Origin: an uncultured Bacteroidales bacterium
Lineage (GTDB): Bacteria > Bacteroidota > Bacteroidia > Bacteroidales > UBA11471
Reading direction: 5' to 3'
DNA: 64,000 nucleotides
Assembly: GCA_947589325.1 (NCBI GenBank)
Contig: CANQAM010000005.1
Location: 43,546-107,545 of the forward strand
The notes under the pieces are model-generated. The model was not told the origin of the DNA, searched no databases, and worked only from the letters and a program-made list of their open reading frames with translations. Each line of letters opens with the position of its first letter. The first letter of the stretch is position 1. This document shows, piece after piece, positions 41,501 to 48,714 of this stretch. The translations under genes and the position numbers were made by a program.

Positions 41501-42973
41501 GAGGCTTTGTTCGGTGTCGGTGATGTCGGTCGTAAATTCTCCGACTTGGTAGGTCTGCCCGTTTTTGGTGTATTCGAAAGCGACAGCCAGCACCTCGTCG
41601 CTCCGCAGCTGCGTGTTGAGGGAGATGTAGCCGAGCTGCGTGTTGAGGGTGTATTCCGATGCCGAGAGCAGGCGGGCGCTCTCTATCTTGGCGAAGTCTT
41701 CGCCGCCGTAAATGCCGAAACTCTCCAGCGGTGCGAGTGCCTGCGTTACGCGGTCGATGTATCGGGCGTCGGGGTAATCGGTTGTGATAGAGCCGTACAA
41801 GGTATTTGCGGTGTTCGAGGGAAATTGTGCGCCGGTCGTCGCCCAGTGGCTGCTCGAAAGATTTTGTGCCGATGTTTCGCCGAGGTCGGCAAAAGCCACG
41901 AGGTTGCGGGCATTATCGTAATGTCCCTGTTTGTTGGTAATCCACACTTCCACGCGGTTGATAGTAACGCCGGAAGTGATGTAGGGCAGGCGGGCGATGA
42001 ACTGGTCGTAGTTGTCGCGGAAATAGTGCGAAAGGAAGTAATGGCGGTTTTGGTCGTAGTTGTCGGCGCTGATTTCAAATTCTGTCGTTTGTGCGCCGCC
42101 TTTGCTACTGACACTTTTGGAGTCGGTTTCCTGCTGCGACACAAGGCCGGTGACGGTGAGTTTTCCGAATTGCAGTGTCGTTTTCAGACCGAACAGCGAG
42201 GTACCGCCCCGAATCAGCGACGAGCCCGTAGTCATGCTGATGTTGCCGCCTTCGATGCTTTTGATGATTTGGTCTTCGTCGCCTTCGTAGCGGAGATTCA
42301 GTTTTTGTGCGTCGAAATCGAATGTGGCGTCGGTGTTATAGGTCATTTTGAATCCGATTTTCGTTCCGACCGTCGCATTGATGGTGGCTTGTATTTTTTC
42401 GTCGAAGTCGAAATAGGTTTTCTTTCGGGCGCTTTCAGAGAGGGCGGGGTTATCGATTTTGTTGGTTACAAGGCTGAGTTTCAGTGTCATTGAGCCGCTT
42501 GTTTTCAGACGCACGCCTCCGGGGCCGAATACTTTATCGAGAGCCTGCACGTTGAATTGCATGTCGAGGAAATCGAACTCTTTTCCACCTTTGGCGAAAG
42601 CGTCGGCATTTTTTTCCCGATAATAATCCTGCATTTCTTTTTGGAGCGAATATTCCTGATATTCGCCGGAGGTGAGCATGAAAGGCGTGGAGACTTCCAT
42701 ATCTCCCACTTTGGTGCGTATGACGTAGCAGTTGGTTTGCGGGTCGAATTCGATTTCCGTATGCAGGTTTTCCGGCGTTTTCAGGTCGGCGACGGGTCGG
42801 CGGAACAGGTCTTCGTAATGTTCTATCGAGGTTTTGGCAACGGGATATCGGACGGCGACAGAATCTTCGCCGTGTGTCGAAGCCGGCGTTTCCGATTGCG
42901 CAGAGAGCGGTGCGGGATAGTTTGCTATTCCGCAGAGAAACAGTAAGATATATAGGAAAAGACTTTTTCTCAT
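35573..42973 (-). CDS. sprA: T9SS outer-membrane translocon SprA (cell surface protein SprA/Sov)
   Basis: 2466 aa; signal peptide, beta-barrel-rich giant protein; SprA-like FDFDAQKLNLRYEGDEDQIIKSIEGGNISMTTGSSLIRGGTSLFGLKTTLQFGKLTVTGLVSQQ and NYLPNNISFGTSMSRYYYEQQ; located directly after ruvA. Confidence 0.95.
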   Translation of the reverse strand: MRKSLFLYILLFLCGIANYPAPLSAQSETPASTHGEDSVAVRYPVAKTSIEHYEDLFRRPVADLKTPENLHTEIEFDPQTNCYVIRTKVGDMEVSTPFMLTSGEYQEYSLQKEMQDYYREKNADAFAKGGKEFDFLDMQFNVQALDKVFGPGGVRLKTSGSMTLKLSLVTNKIDNPALSESARKKTYFDFDEKIQATINATVGTKIGFKMTYNTDATFDFDAQKLNLRYEGDEDQIIKSIEGGNISMTTGSSLIRGGTSLFGLKTTLQFGKLTVTGLVSQQETDSKSVSSKGGAQTTEFEISADNYDQNRHYFLSHYFRDNYDQFIARLPYITSGVTINRVEVWITNKQGHYDNARNLVAFADLGETSAQNLSSSHWATTGAQFPSNTANTLYGSITTDYPDARYIDRVTQALAPLESFGIYGGEDFAKIESARLLSASEYTLNTQLGYISLNTQLRSDEVLAVAFEYTKNGQTYQVGEFTTDITDTEQSLYVKMLKGPTITNKKPIWRLMMKNVYALGAYQIQKENFRFNIYYQNDTAGTNTAYLPVGEIREKTLLQVMNLDRLDNNQETHSDGVFDYVSGFTVLPATGRIIFPSVEPFGSYLRNAIGTPEADRYVYQELYDSTLTIAKQFADKNKFIFKGEYKSSNSSEIHLNAFNIPRGSVRVSAAGLPLVENVDYTVDYNMGVVTILNQSYIDSGTKIDVSLESQSLSMQRKALFGLDLNYAFSKNFNVGFTLMHMKEKALTEKINFGDEVLNNTLWGINTSYNTEFQWLTSWLNKIPTVTATAPSRLSFAAEFAQLIPNEKKNAKTTSYLDDFEGSQTTIDIRTPYAWNLSATPSLFTESAFSNNIDYGKNRALLAWYYIDRLFTARNSSATPAHIKNDLDQLSNHYMREIEYTEVFPNKELNYGESSVMQVLNVSYYPEERGPYNLDAENIDKNGKLANPEKRWGGMMRKMDVTDFDNSNIEYLQFWLMDPFLYNDDGSNKGGMLYFDFGDVSEDILKDGMKSYENGLPINNDTSYLSSTVWGHVSRQQSLTYAFDNGNNARVRQDVGLDGLSNNDEHIFSSYRTYVEMLRSRLSPEAVARMEEDPHSPLNDPAGDNYQYFLGEDYNRNETDILGRYKYYNNTEGNSLSAQEAGDRYYQSARSVPDVEDINQDNTLDEYERYFEYAVKITPEALQVGSNYITDMHAVPVILRNGTTSTVRWYQFKIPLRDNSENANHEPRKTVGSIQDFSSIRFARIFLTGFNKETHLRFATLELVRGEWRTYEYKLHSDISGNSNAPAEGDLDVSVVNIEENAGQTPVNYVLPPGISRIISPDQSQITQLNEQSVSLSIRNLPSKNARAIYKSSGTDMRNYKRLEMFVHAEKLIDDNSDLKNGELSVFIRLGSDYCNNYYEYEIPLRLTPHGHYNTYSSSDREIVWPESNTFDFPLELLTNLKQERNAVRKTGTDVNTTVAYSGYDPDKPTNKITVMGNPSLSNVKTILIGVRNNSGRPKDITVWINELRLKGFNEEGGWAAKGSLNLAVSDIGSLNMSGQVETTGFGGIDQSLNDRRLDDLYQYNFAAMVDVGRFFGEKAKIKAPVYYSYSMEKTLPKYNPLDQDIKFSDALAAAIDNAERDSIKRLAVTQSTNKSFSISGFKVDIKSKNPMPYDPGNFTFSYSQNKQHENDPTTAYENTNTYNGSIVYSYSPIFKAWKPFGKIKSTSKRLAIVKKLGINYLPNNISFGTSMSRYYYEQQLRSIDNDDIVLPVSVSKSFLWDRQFSIQWNLIESLSMNLSTGTNARVEELPGAVNKRLFADEYTLWKDSLKNSLRHFGTPWDYQQNFSATFNVPLNVMPAFNWITLSASYNASYNWEHGAVIDDSTHVGNNISNQGRLSVSGRFNFETLYNKSKYLKTVNQKFASSGRSGRTQQKQNDRFQKAISLNRDTTTILRHNLGSKKPLVTATRNREKFPIKYKVVDANTICIENRGSERITVTVLPGKRKDDNKWYKFGQYATRFAMMLRSVSVQYSNTRAMTLPSFEPTIGAIFGQSNDYSTFAPGLGFAFATVGTDFIRKSVERNWLLTQDSSLVSPAIHNTTNDLKADIVLEPVKSLKITLNITRSHSRNNQIYFMYDDMPAIQGGSFTMTHAAIATSMRRLSPDNGYRSEAFDRLLENRKIITQRLENEYRNTRYPFTDFTEQAHLAGQPYNAANGGVNPSSADVLIPAFIAAYTSKSADKVELSAFPSWKCLIPNWKITYDGLAKLKKMQKIFKSFILSHAYKCTYNVSSFSSFLNWEGIGGNKGFVKDSQTGLPVPSSPFDISSVNITESFSPLLGVDFTTTNNISGSLSYKNTRNLNLSISAVQLVEAVTQDFTIGVGYKITNLKGFSKGKGGKQGTFSNDINLRGDFSFKKTHSLIRRIEQNYTQATAGNKAIAMKYSAEYKVSRYISLEAYYDLQITTPLISSSSYPMLNSDIGVSIKLDLAR

Positions 42974-43031
42974 CGCTTCGCGGTCTTCGGGAACCGTTTT
43001 TTTACTTTCCCCGAAAGCGGCGATGCGACAG

Positions 43032-43616
43032 CTACAACATTTTCAATGCTGTTTTTATGAGGGCTTCGACCGATAGCGTCGGGGTGTCTTTCAGCAGTTT
43101 CTGCACCGCCTTTTGCGAGGCGGTCTGCGGAAATCCCAGCATGACGAGAGCGGCGACGGCTTCGTCTTGTATCTCCTGCTGCCGGGGGGTGCTGTTTATA
43201 AGTAACGTATCACCCCCTCCCTTTATTTTATCGCGCAGGTCGATAATGATGCGTTCGGCGGTTTTTGCGCCGATTCCTTTAATCGATTTCAGTGCATTGA
43301 CGTTTCCGCCGGTGATGACTTGTTCCAGCTCGGCGGGCGACAGCGACGAGAGTATCATACGGGCGGTGCCGGGTCCTACACCCGATACCGAAATGAGAGC
43401 AAGAAAGAGTTGGCGTTCGCGGCGGTCGATGAATCCGTAAAGCGTGTAAGCATCTTCGCGCACGGCTTCATGTACGTACAGGCGCACTTCTTTGCCGACG
43501 GCAAGAGCTCCGTAGGTCGTGAGCGAAATGTTCAGCCCATAACCCACACCGCCGCATTCGACGACGGCAAAAGCGGGGGTCAGCTCGGTTACTTCTCCGC
43601 AAACGTATTCGATCAT
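43032..43616 (-). CDS. ruvA: Holliday junction branch migration protein RuvA
   Basis: MIEYVCGEVTELTPAFAVVECGGVGYGLNIS, GVGPGTARMILSSLSP, IKGIGAKTAERIIIDLRDK. Confidence 0.97.
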   Translation of the reverse strand: MIEYVCGEVTELTPAFAVVECGGVGYGLNISLTTYGALAVGKEVRLYVHEAVREDAYTLYGFIDRRERQLFLALISVSGVGPGTARMILSSLSPAELEQVITGGNVNALKSIKGIGAKTAERIIIDLRDKIKGGGDTLLINSTPRQQEIQDEAVAALVMLGFPQTASQKAVQKLLKDTPTLSVEALIKTALKML

Positions 43617-43641
43617 GCTGCTGTTTTTTTAACCCGTAAGG

Positions 43642-44004
43642 CTATTTGGCGGCTGCGACCGGTTTTTCGTGCTGCATTTTGCAGCTTCCGTTGAATACGG
43701 CTTTCGGTTCGATAATCAGAATCTGCGTCGCAATGTCGCCTTCGATGTTCGATGTCGCTTTCAGGGTAAGCGTGTCTTTGATAGAGATGTTGCCGTTTAC
43801 TTTTCCGTTGATTTCGGCATTGGCGGCAGTGATGTTTCCCTGTATGCGGGAGGTTTCGCCGATGATTACTTTTCCGGCGCATTCGACGTTGCCTTGCAGG
43901 TTGCCGTCGATGCGTATGTCGCTCGATGCGGAAATGTTTCCTATAATGGTCGTATTGACGGCGAAATTGTTATGTACCATGCCGCTTTGAATCTCTTTAT
44001 TCAT
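43642..44004 (-). CDS. bactofilin family polymer-forming protein
   Basis: TTIIGNISASSDIRIDGNLQGNVECAGKVIIGETSRIQGNITAANAEINGKVNGNI right-handed beta-helix repeats. Confidence 0.92.
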   Translation of the reverse strand: MNKEIQSGMVHNNFAVNTTIIGNISASSDIRIDGNLQGNVECAGKVIIGETSRIQGNITAANAEINGKVNGNISIKDTLTLKATSNIEGDIATQILIIEPKAVFNGSCKMQHEKPVAAAK

Positions 44005-44038
44005 GGTTCCGTGTTTGATGAATATTTTTTGATTTCGG

Positions 44039-44046
44039 CAAAAATA
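44039..44046 (-). promoter_or_regulatory. -7 box TATTTTTG for bactofilin-ruvA-sprA array
   Basis: CAAAAATA on + strand, ~35 bp upstream of the bactofilin ATG. Confidence 0.5.
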
Positions 44047-44126
44047 GTGTTTTTTACGAAAATACGACTTATTTTTGAAAAAGATTTTTTGAAGCGTGTG
44101 TTTCCGGAGAGCGACGGGAAAGAAAA

Positions 44127-44154
44127 AACGCGCCGCAAAAGTTTGCGGCGCGTT
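44127..44154 (-). terminator. intrinsic terminator after the small lipoprotein gene
   Basis: AACGCGCCGCAAA/TTTGCGGCGCGTT inverted repeat followed on the minus strand by TTTTTTC. Confidence 0.8.
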
Positions 44155-44175
44155 AAAGTTGCGGACGGTTGTGTT

Positions 44176-44631
44176 CTATCGGCCGGCAAGAGAGAGGTAC
44201 CAGTATCCGATGTAGCATAGCGGTTTGAGGGTAAACGTCATGTATTTACCGTTTTCCAGCCTTGTTTTACAGCGGATTTCGTTGTCGTAAGCCCTCGTGA
44301 AGGTTACATTTTCTATCATGTATTGGCGTATCGGAAATCGCAGGAATTGGCTCCGAATTTCCGCTTTTTGCTCATCGTTCAATCCCATCGGCTGACTTCG
44401 GTAGGGATCGTTGGGGTTGAGGGTAACTAACATATCGAGTGCGCTATCGTAATCCTTGCTTGCCAGATAGTCCATAAATTCCGCAGCCAGTTGTTTCACG
44501 ACGGCGGTATCGGAAGCTGATGCCGACATGGAAATTTCCCACATTCCCATGGGGCGCCGTTCTTTTCTTCCGGTACAAGCCGAAAGTACCAAAAACGAAA
44601 AAAGTATTATGTGAAAGAATATTGTTTTCAT
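44176..44631 (-). CDS. hypothetical lipoprotein
   Basis: Lipobox LSAC in MKTIFFHIILFSFLVLSACTGRKE; possible NTF2-like mature domain (AAEFMDYLASKDYDSALDML). Start moved from 44766 to ATG at 44631. Confidence 0.75.
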   Translation of the reverse strand: MKTIFFHIILFSFLVLSACTGRKERRPMGMWEISMSASASDTAVVKQLAAEFMDYLASKDYDSALDMLVTLNPNDPYRSQPMGLNDEQKAEIRSQFLRFPIRQYMIENVTFTRAYDNEIRCKTRLENGKYMTFTLKPLCYIGYWYLSLAGR

Positions 44632-44647
44632 TTTTTCTGTTAAGAAA

Positions 44648-44675
44648 GGAAAGCGCGCTTCACAGCGCACTTTCC
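44648..44675 (-). terminator. candidate hairpin/attenuator between two lipoprotein genes
   Basis: GGAAAGcGCGC / GCGCaCTTTCC stem with one mismatch; minus strand continues TTTCTTAAC. Confidence 0.4.
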
Positions 44676-44705
44676 TCAGTAAGGGAAAATTATTATCTAT
44701 TGTTT

Positions 44706-47700
44706 TTAGTCTTGGCCTATTGTTGCGTGTATGGTTATATCTACAGGAGTTTCTACATAGCCCCATTTGTATGCGACCACAAGCGGTATCCGTATCGTGT
44801 AGTCTTCTTTGAACATTGTACCATTGTTCTTGTAGGAAATCGTACCCATCTTCTGCATGGTCGGAGTTCCCTCAACAGCAAATTGCAGGTCGATCCCGCT
44901 GTTGTAGTCTTTCACAGACTTGCCTTTTCCTGCACCCGACATTACCGTAGCAAATTCCGTAATGTTGTCGTCGTCTGCATACGTATATGCCGATTTCGCG
45001 TTATCCCATTTGCCTACTTTGATATCCGTTATGCCATAGTAGTCAAAGTAGAAAGTACGGTCCACGTCTTCATCTTTGAAAGCGTAATCACGCCAGTCAA
45101 CGAAATCGAGAATATCGACCAAGTCAATCGTGCTACGACCATCGGTACCGTCTTGCAGCCCCTTGTTGTCTAACGTTTTACCGCTGATAGGACGGCAGAA
45201 GCGGATGTTGTAAGTAGCGTTATCGAATATCATCTCACGATCACAGTCGTCTTTCATGGTTACTTTGACAGCCGCCGTGAATGTCTGTCCTTGGGCAAGC
45301 TCTTTGTGATCGGCAGCATTCAGAAGGTCTTTTGCATATTCGGTGTCTTGGTACGTAACCACTGCATTTTCAGGAGAGGTTTCGTTGTTGGTAATAACTG
45401 CAACCTTATCTTTCCTTCCGTTCGGAGCAGAAGCAAGAGCTGCATACAGTTCGTTTCCGTCGTCATTAACCGAAAGAACATATCTCGTTCCGCTAGCGCC
45501 TACGGGATTTTTCACCTCATCGGTTATTACGAACTGATAGGTAATTTTGTCAAAGCCTTTATAAGTGCCGGCAACGGAGGAAGAGGGTACATCGCCTATC
45601 CAGGAAGAACCGAGCTTATTCTCGAATGTGCAATTTCTGTCGCTATTGTCGTTCGGAGTTTTCACATTGAAGTGTACTTCGTCCGCACCTTTGTTGCCGC
45701 TCCATTTTTGATACCAGAAGTCGGTTTTTGTAGCAAGAGAGCCCTCCGGCGTTACATTGAGAGGATTGGGTGCCCATATCAGTTCGATGTAGATATAATC
45801 TTGGGCTTTCGTTGCGAAGCGAACGAATACATGAGCATTTTGCGGCTTCTCTTTGCTCGAGAAGAATTCGTAAGCGCTCTGTTCAGAGACAGTCCATGTG
45901 AGAACATTCGTCATCTCACCGCCCTCATCGATATTTTCTGTAACGGTACCGAGATAGTTAATCTTATCGAGTTCTTTGTATTCTTTGTTTTTCAACTCAA
46001 ACTGTTTGGCCTCCTTCGTTCCCGTGATGGTGTCGAGTTCGTAGCGAGTCTCAAACTCGGATTTGGAGATCGCGAGCTCTCTCAGTATGATGGCTTCGAT
46101 TTGATTCCACGTAAGCGATAACGCATTGTCGGAAGCGTTACATTTCATCGTGTAGCCATTCGTGAATTCGGGCATCGTAATGGTTTTATCTTTTTCTACA
46201 ACGAAAGTTTTTTCGTTGATCTTTACCTTGATATAACCTACGGCAGCGATGTGATTGGTTATCGTATCGGTGAGGATTACACGGACAAGCGGCATTTTGT
46301 CTATGGTTGCACGGTTTTGTTCGGCGCCATATTCTTGCTGCTTTCCGGAAGCGTCAGGCATTTGCGGACGCAGTATCGAACCTTGCAAAGCAGCGTGTAC
46401 CGACTCTTTGGTTTTATTATCGCCGGACATATAACCGACCAATTGATAGCTGTATTTGAAGCCGGCATTATTGGCTTTTTCGTCAAGAGCATTATCATCG
46501 AGGTTTTCTTCCTTCCCGTTTATCGAAATGTGGGTTTGAACGAATTCAGCTACATCGATAAGCGAATCCCAAGCCACGTAGATAACAGGGTCGTTCGTGA
46601 TAGCCTCCTCAGCCGTAGTGTACCAATGATTGTGTGTCGTACCCTTGAGGTCTATGTTTTTTTCGTCCGGTACAGCCAAGGCCGTGATGTTGGCGGTAAC
46701 GGGATATATGGCTGCATAGTCGGAAGTGATGGTTGCCGTCTCGCCCGCTACATTTTGCGATACCTGCAAAGCAACGGTCGTAACTTTATCTCCGTCGGCA
46801 GGTATTTTGCCGGAGTAGTTGGCATATACGGTGAAGGTGCCGTCCTGATTGTCTTTTTGCTTATAAATTCTCGGAGATACCGAACTGCTGCGCGTAACAT
46901 AATTGTAATCCTCGCAGATGAAAGCAAAATCGAACAACTTGGAGAAATCCGCATTGGATGGATTCATGCTATAGGTTGCCCACAGCCCCGGAGTCATATC
47001 TATCGTTGTCGGAGCTTTTGCCGGGGAAGTCGGGGCATCGGACTTGTTGTCTGCATTGGCATCGACGGATTTCACCTCGAGAATGTCGTAGTGATACGTG
47101 GCCGCTTTGAGAGCTTCGATGCCGTCAACATAGAGCTGCGGCTTGAATACGAGGCTGCGCAGAACGTTGCTTCTGGAGATGGTGAACGTACCTTCATATC
47201 CTTCGATGTTCGAGAAGATAATATCTTCATCGGTTACAGCAGCCGTTACACCGGAAGTTTTCCAGCTGATTTCGGTGGTTTCTTGATCTACACCGTTGAC
47301 AAATTTATGGAAGAATCCGTCTTCGGCAGGGTAATAATATATCGAATCTCCTTTGGCACCGGCAGCACCGGGTTCACCTTGAGGACCGACAGCGCCGGTA
47401 TCGCCCTTGTCGCCTTTTTCACCTTGAGGACCGGCGGCTCCGGTATCGCCCTTGTCGCCTTTTTCGCCTTGAGGACCGACAGCGCCGGTATCGCCCTTGT
47501 CGCCTTTTTCACCTTGAGGACCGACAGCTCCGGTATCGCCCTTGTCACCTTTTTCGCCACGGGCAAGGAACTCGGTTTTTTCACCGTTCTCATACCAGTA
47601 GCCGTCGTCGCCGATAGACCATACGGTACCCGGAGTTCCGTTCGTACCGTTTGTAATCTCGAAGGTCTTGCCGTTGCTCAGCGTTACCGTAACACCGTTT

Positions 47701-47900
47701 GCACTGCTTTCTACGTTAGAGATAACGCTTCCCGATTTGACAAGCTGTTGAATTTGTTGTATTGCCGCCGTATTTGTGGCAATTTCCTGTTCAAGTCTGC
47801 TGATGTCATCGTCGTAGTCGTCCGAACAACTCGGAAAAATCAATCCCATCGACGAAAGCATCAAGATAGACGCTGATACTTTCAAGAATTTTTTTCTCAT
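44706..47900 (-). CDS. large lipoprotein with coiled-coil/DUF4988 (PL29 N-terminal)-like start and collagen-like triplets
   Basis: Lipobox FPSC; DDDISRLEQEIATNTAAIQQIQQLVKSG; GYWYENGEKTEF; 24 consecutive G-X-Y triplets; ~850-aa C-terminal region with no recognised motif. Start moved to ATG at 47900. Confidence 0.82.
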   Translation of the reverse strand: MRKKFLKVSASILMLSSMGLIFPSCSDDYDDDISRLEQEIATNTAAIQQIQQLVKSGSVISNVESSANGVTVTLSNGKTFEITNGTNGTPGTVWSIGDDGYWYENGEKTEFLARGEKGDKGDTGAVGPQGEKGDKGDTGAVGPQGEKGDKGDTGAAGPQGEKGDKGDTGAVGPQGEPGAAGAKGDSIYYYPAEDGFFHKFVNGVDQETTEISWKTSGVTAAVTDEDIIFSNIEGYEGTFTISRSNVLRSLVFKPQLYVDGIEALKAATYHYDILEVKSVDANADNKSDAPTSPAKAPTTIDMTPGLWATYSMNPSNADFSKLFDFAFICEDYNYVTRSSSVSPRIYKQKDNQDGTFTVYANYSGKIPADGDKVTTVALQVSQNVAGETATITSDYAAIYPVTANITALAVPDEKNIDLKGTTHNHWYTTAEEAITNDPVIYVAWDSLIDVAEFVQTHISINGKEENLDDNALDEKANNAGFKYSYQLVGYMSGDNKTKESVHAALQGSILRPQMPDASGKQQEYGAEQNRATIDKMPLVRVILTDTITNHIAAVGYIKVKINEKTFVVEKDKTITMPEFTNGYTMKCNASDNALSLTWNQIEAIILRELAISKSEFETRYELDTITGTKEAKQFELKNKEYKELDKINYLGTVTENIDEGGEMTNVLTWTVSEQSAYEFFSSKEKPQNAHVFVRFATKAQDYIYIELIWAPNPLNVTPEGSLATKTDFWYQKWSGNKGADEVHFNVKTPNDNSDRNCTFENKLGSSWIGDVPSSSVAGTYKGFDKITYQFVITDEVKNPVGASGTRYVLSVNDDGNELYAALASAPNGRKDKVAVITNNETSPENAVVTYQDTEYAKDLLNAADHKELAQGQTFTAAVKVTMKDDCDREMIFDNATYNIRFCRPISGKTLDNKGLQDGTDGRSTIDLVDILDFVDWRDYAFKDEDVDRTFYFDYYGITDIKVGKWDNAKSAYTYADDDNITEFATVMSGAGKGKSVKDYNSGIDLQFAVEGTPTMQKMGTISYKNNGTMFKEDYTIRIPLVVAYKWGYVETPVDITIHATIGQD
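47343..47558 (-). repeat. 45-bp tandem repeat (4 units) plus partial, encoding GEKGDKGDTGA(V/A)GPQ
   Basis: Read from translation and DNA: four 15-aa units (47379-47558) then GEPGAAGAKGDS. Confidence 0.9.
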
Positions 47901-48241
47901 GATTTTTGCAATTTGGTTAATAATATTTGATTGAAAAATTTGCACCATATATAAATTTTTCCTATCTTAACGATATTAAAATTTTCCTTTCTTCCATGCT
48001 TCGGGAATACAAGACAACAATGTATTTTCGGGGGCGAAGATATATAATAAAAAACATTCCGCAAAAATTTTTTCCGATTTTTTTCAAAATAATTGCATTT
48101 TTCCTGCAAATGGAGGGTGTTGGCGGCAGAATACCATTATATAATAAGGCTGAAAATAGGTATGTTTTTATGAAATCGTTATCGTTTTTTTCTCCTGAGT
48201 CGCCGGTGTCGGCGCACATACTCTCTGAAAAATCGCTACTC

Positions 48242-48288
48242 GACAGTACGGTTTTTATATAAAAACGTCATTTGACAGTACGATTTTT
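48242..48288. repeat. direct repeat GACAGTACGGTTTTT / GACAGTACGATTTTT (32-bp period) with palindrome GTTTTTATATAAAAAC
   Basis: Copies at 48242-48256 and 48274-48288 (14/15 identical); perfect 16-bp palindrome at 48251-48266. Confidence 0.75.
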
Positions 48289-48321
48289 CCGACAAAAAAA
48301 CAGTAATAGGAGAAAATTGTA

Positions 48322-48329
48322 TATATTTG
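48322..48329 (+). promoter_or_regulatory. -7 box TATATTTG upstream of folB
   Basis: TAnnTTTG match 22 bp upstream of ATG. Confidence 0.5.
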
Positions 48330-48350
48330 TATGAAAGAAGTTACGGCGCG

Positions 48351-48704
48351 ATGAAGACGAGTATAAAACTGGAAGGTATGCGCTTTTTTGCGTATCACGG
48401 CGTTTCGGCGCAGGAGCGCAAGGTGGGCAACGACTATGAAGTGTCGCTGCGAGTGGATTGCCCGTTGGAAAAGGCGATGACGAGCGACGAGCTTGCCGAC
48501 ACGCTCGACTACGGAACGCTGTACCGGTTGGTGGCAGACGAGATGATGCGTCCGTCGCAGCTGCTCGAACACGTGGCGGGGCGCATCGTGCGGGCGATAG
48601 AGGCGGCGTGTCCGTCGGTTACGGGCGGCGCACTGCGCATTGCCAAACTTTCGCCGCCGGTGGCGGGCGAAATAGGTCGTGCCGAAGTGTCGGTGGAATG
48701 GTAA
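48351..48704 (+). CDS. folB: dihydroneopterin aldolase
   Basis: IKLEGMRFFAYHGVSAQERKVGNDYEVSLRVDC, DYGTLYRLVADEM, HVAGRIVRAI. Confidence 0.93.
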   Translation: MKTSIKLEGMRFFAYHGVSAQERKVGNDYEVSLRVDCPLEKAMTSDELADTLDYGTLYRLVADEMMRPSQLLEHVAGRIVRAIEAACPSVTGGALRIAKLSPPVAGEIGRAEVSVEW

Positions 48705-48714
48705 TTACAGGACT

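Noticed and set aside
41015-42493. 492-aa plus-strand ORF antisense to sprA
   Set aside because: Shadow ORF opposite sprA; several similar ones occur along sprA.
47379-47558. Possible CRISPR-like array
   Set aside because: Repeats are contiguous 45-bp units without spacers, in frame and encoding G-X-Y triplets.
46251-47876. 541-aa plus-strand ORF with repeated GSGIALVAFFTLRT peptides
   Set aside because: Antisense translation of the collagen-like tandem repeats; not independent coding.
47927-48262. 111-aa plus-strand ORF in the spacer upstream of folB
   Set aside because: AT-rich intergenic region with regulatory-looking repeats; no domain or signal and no strong promoter/RBS context.
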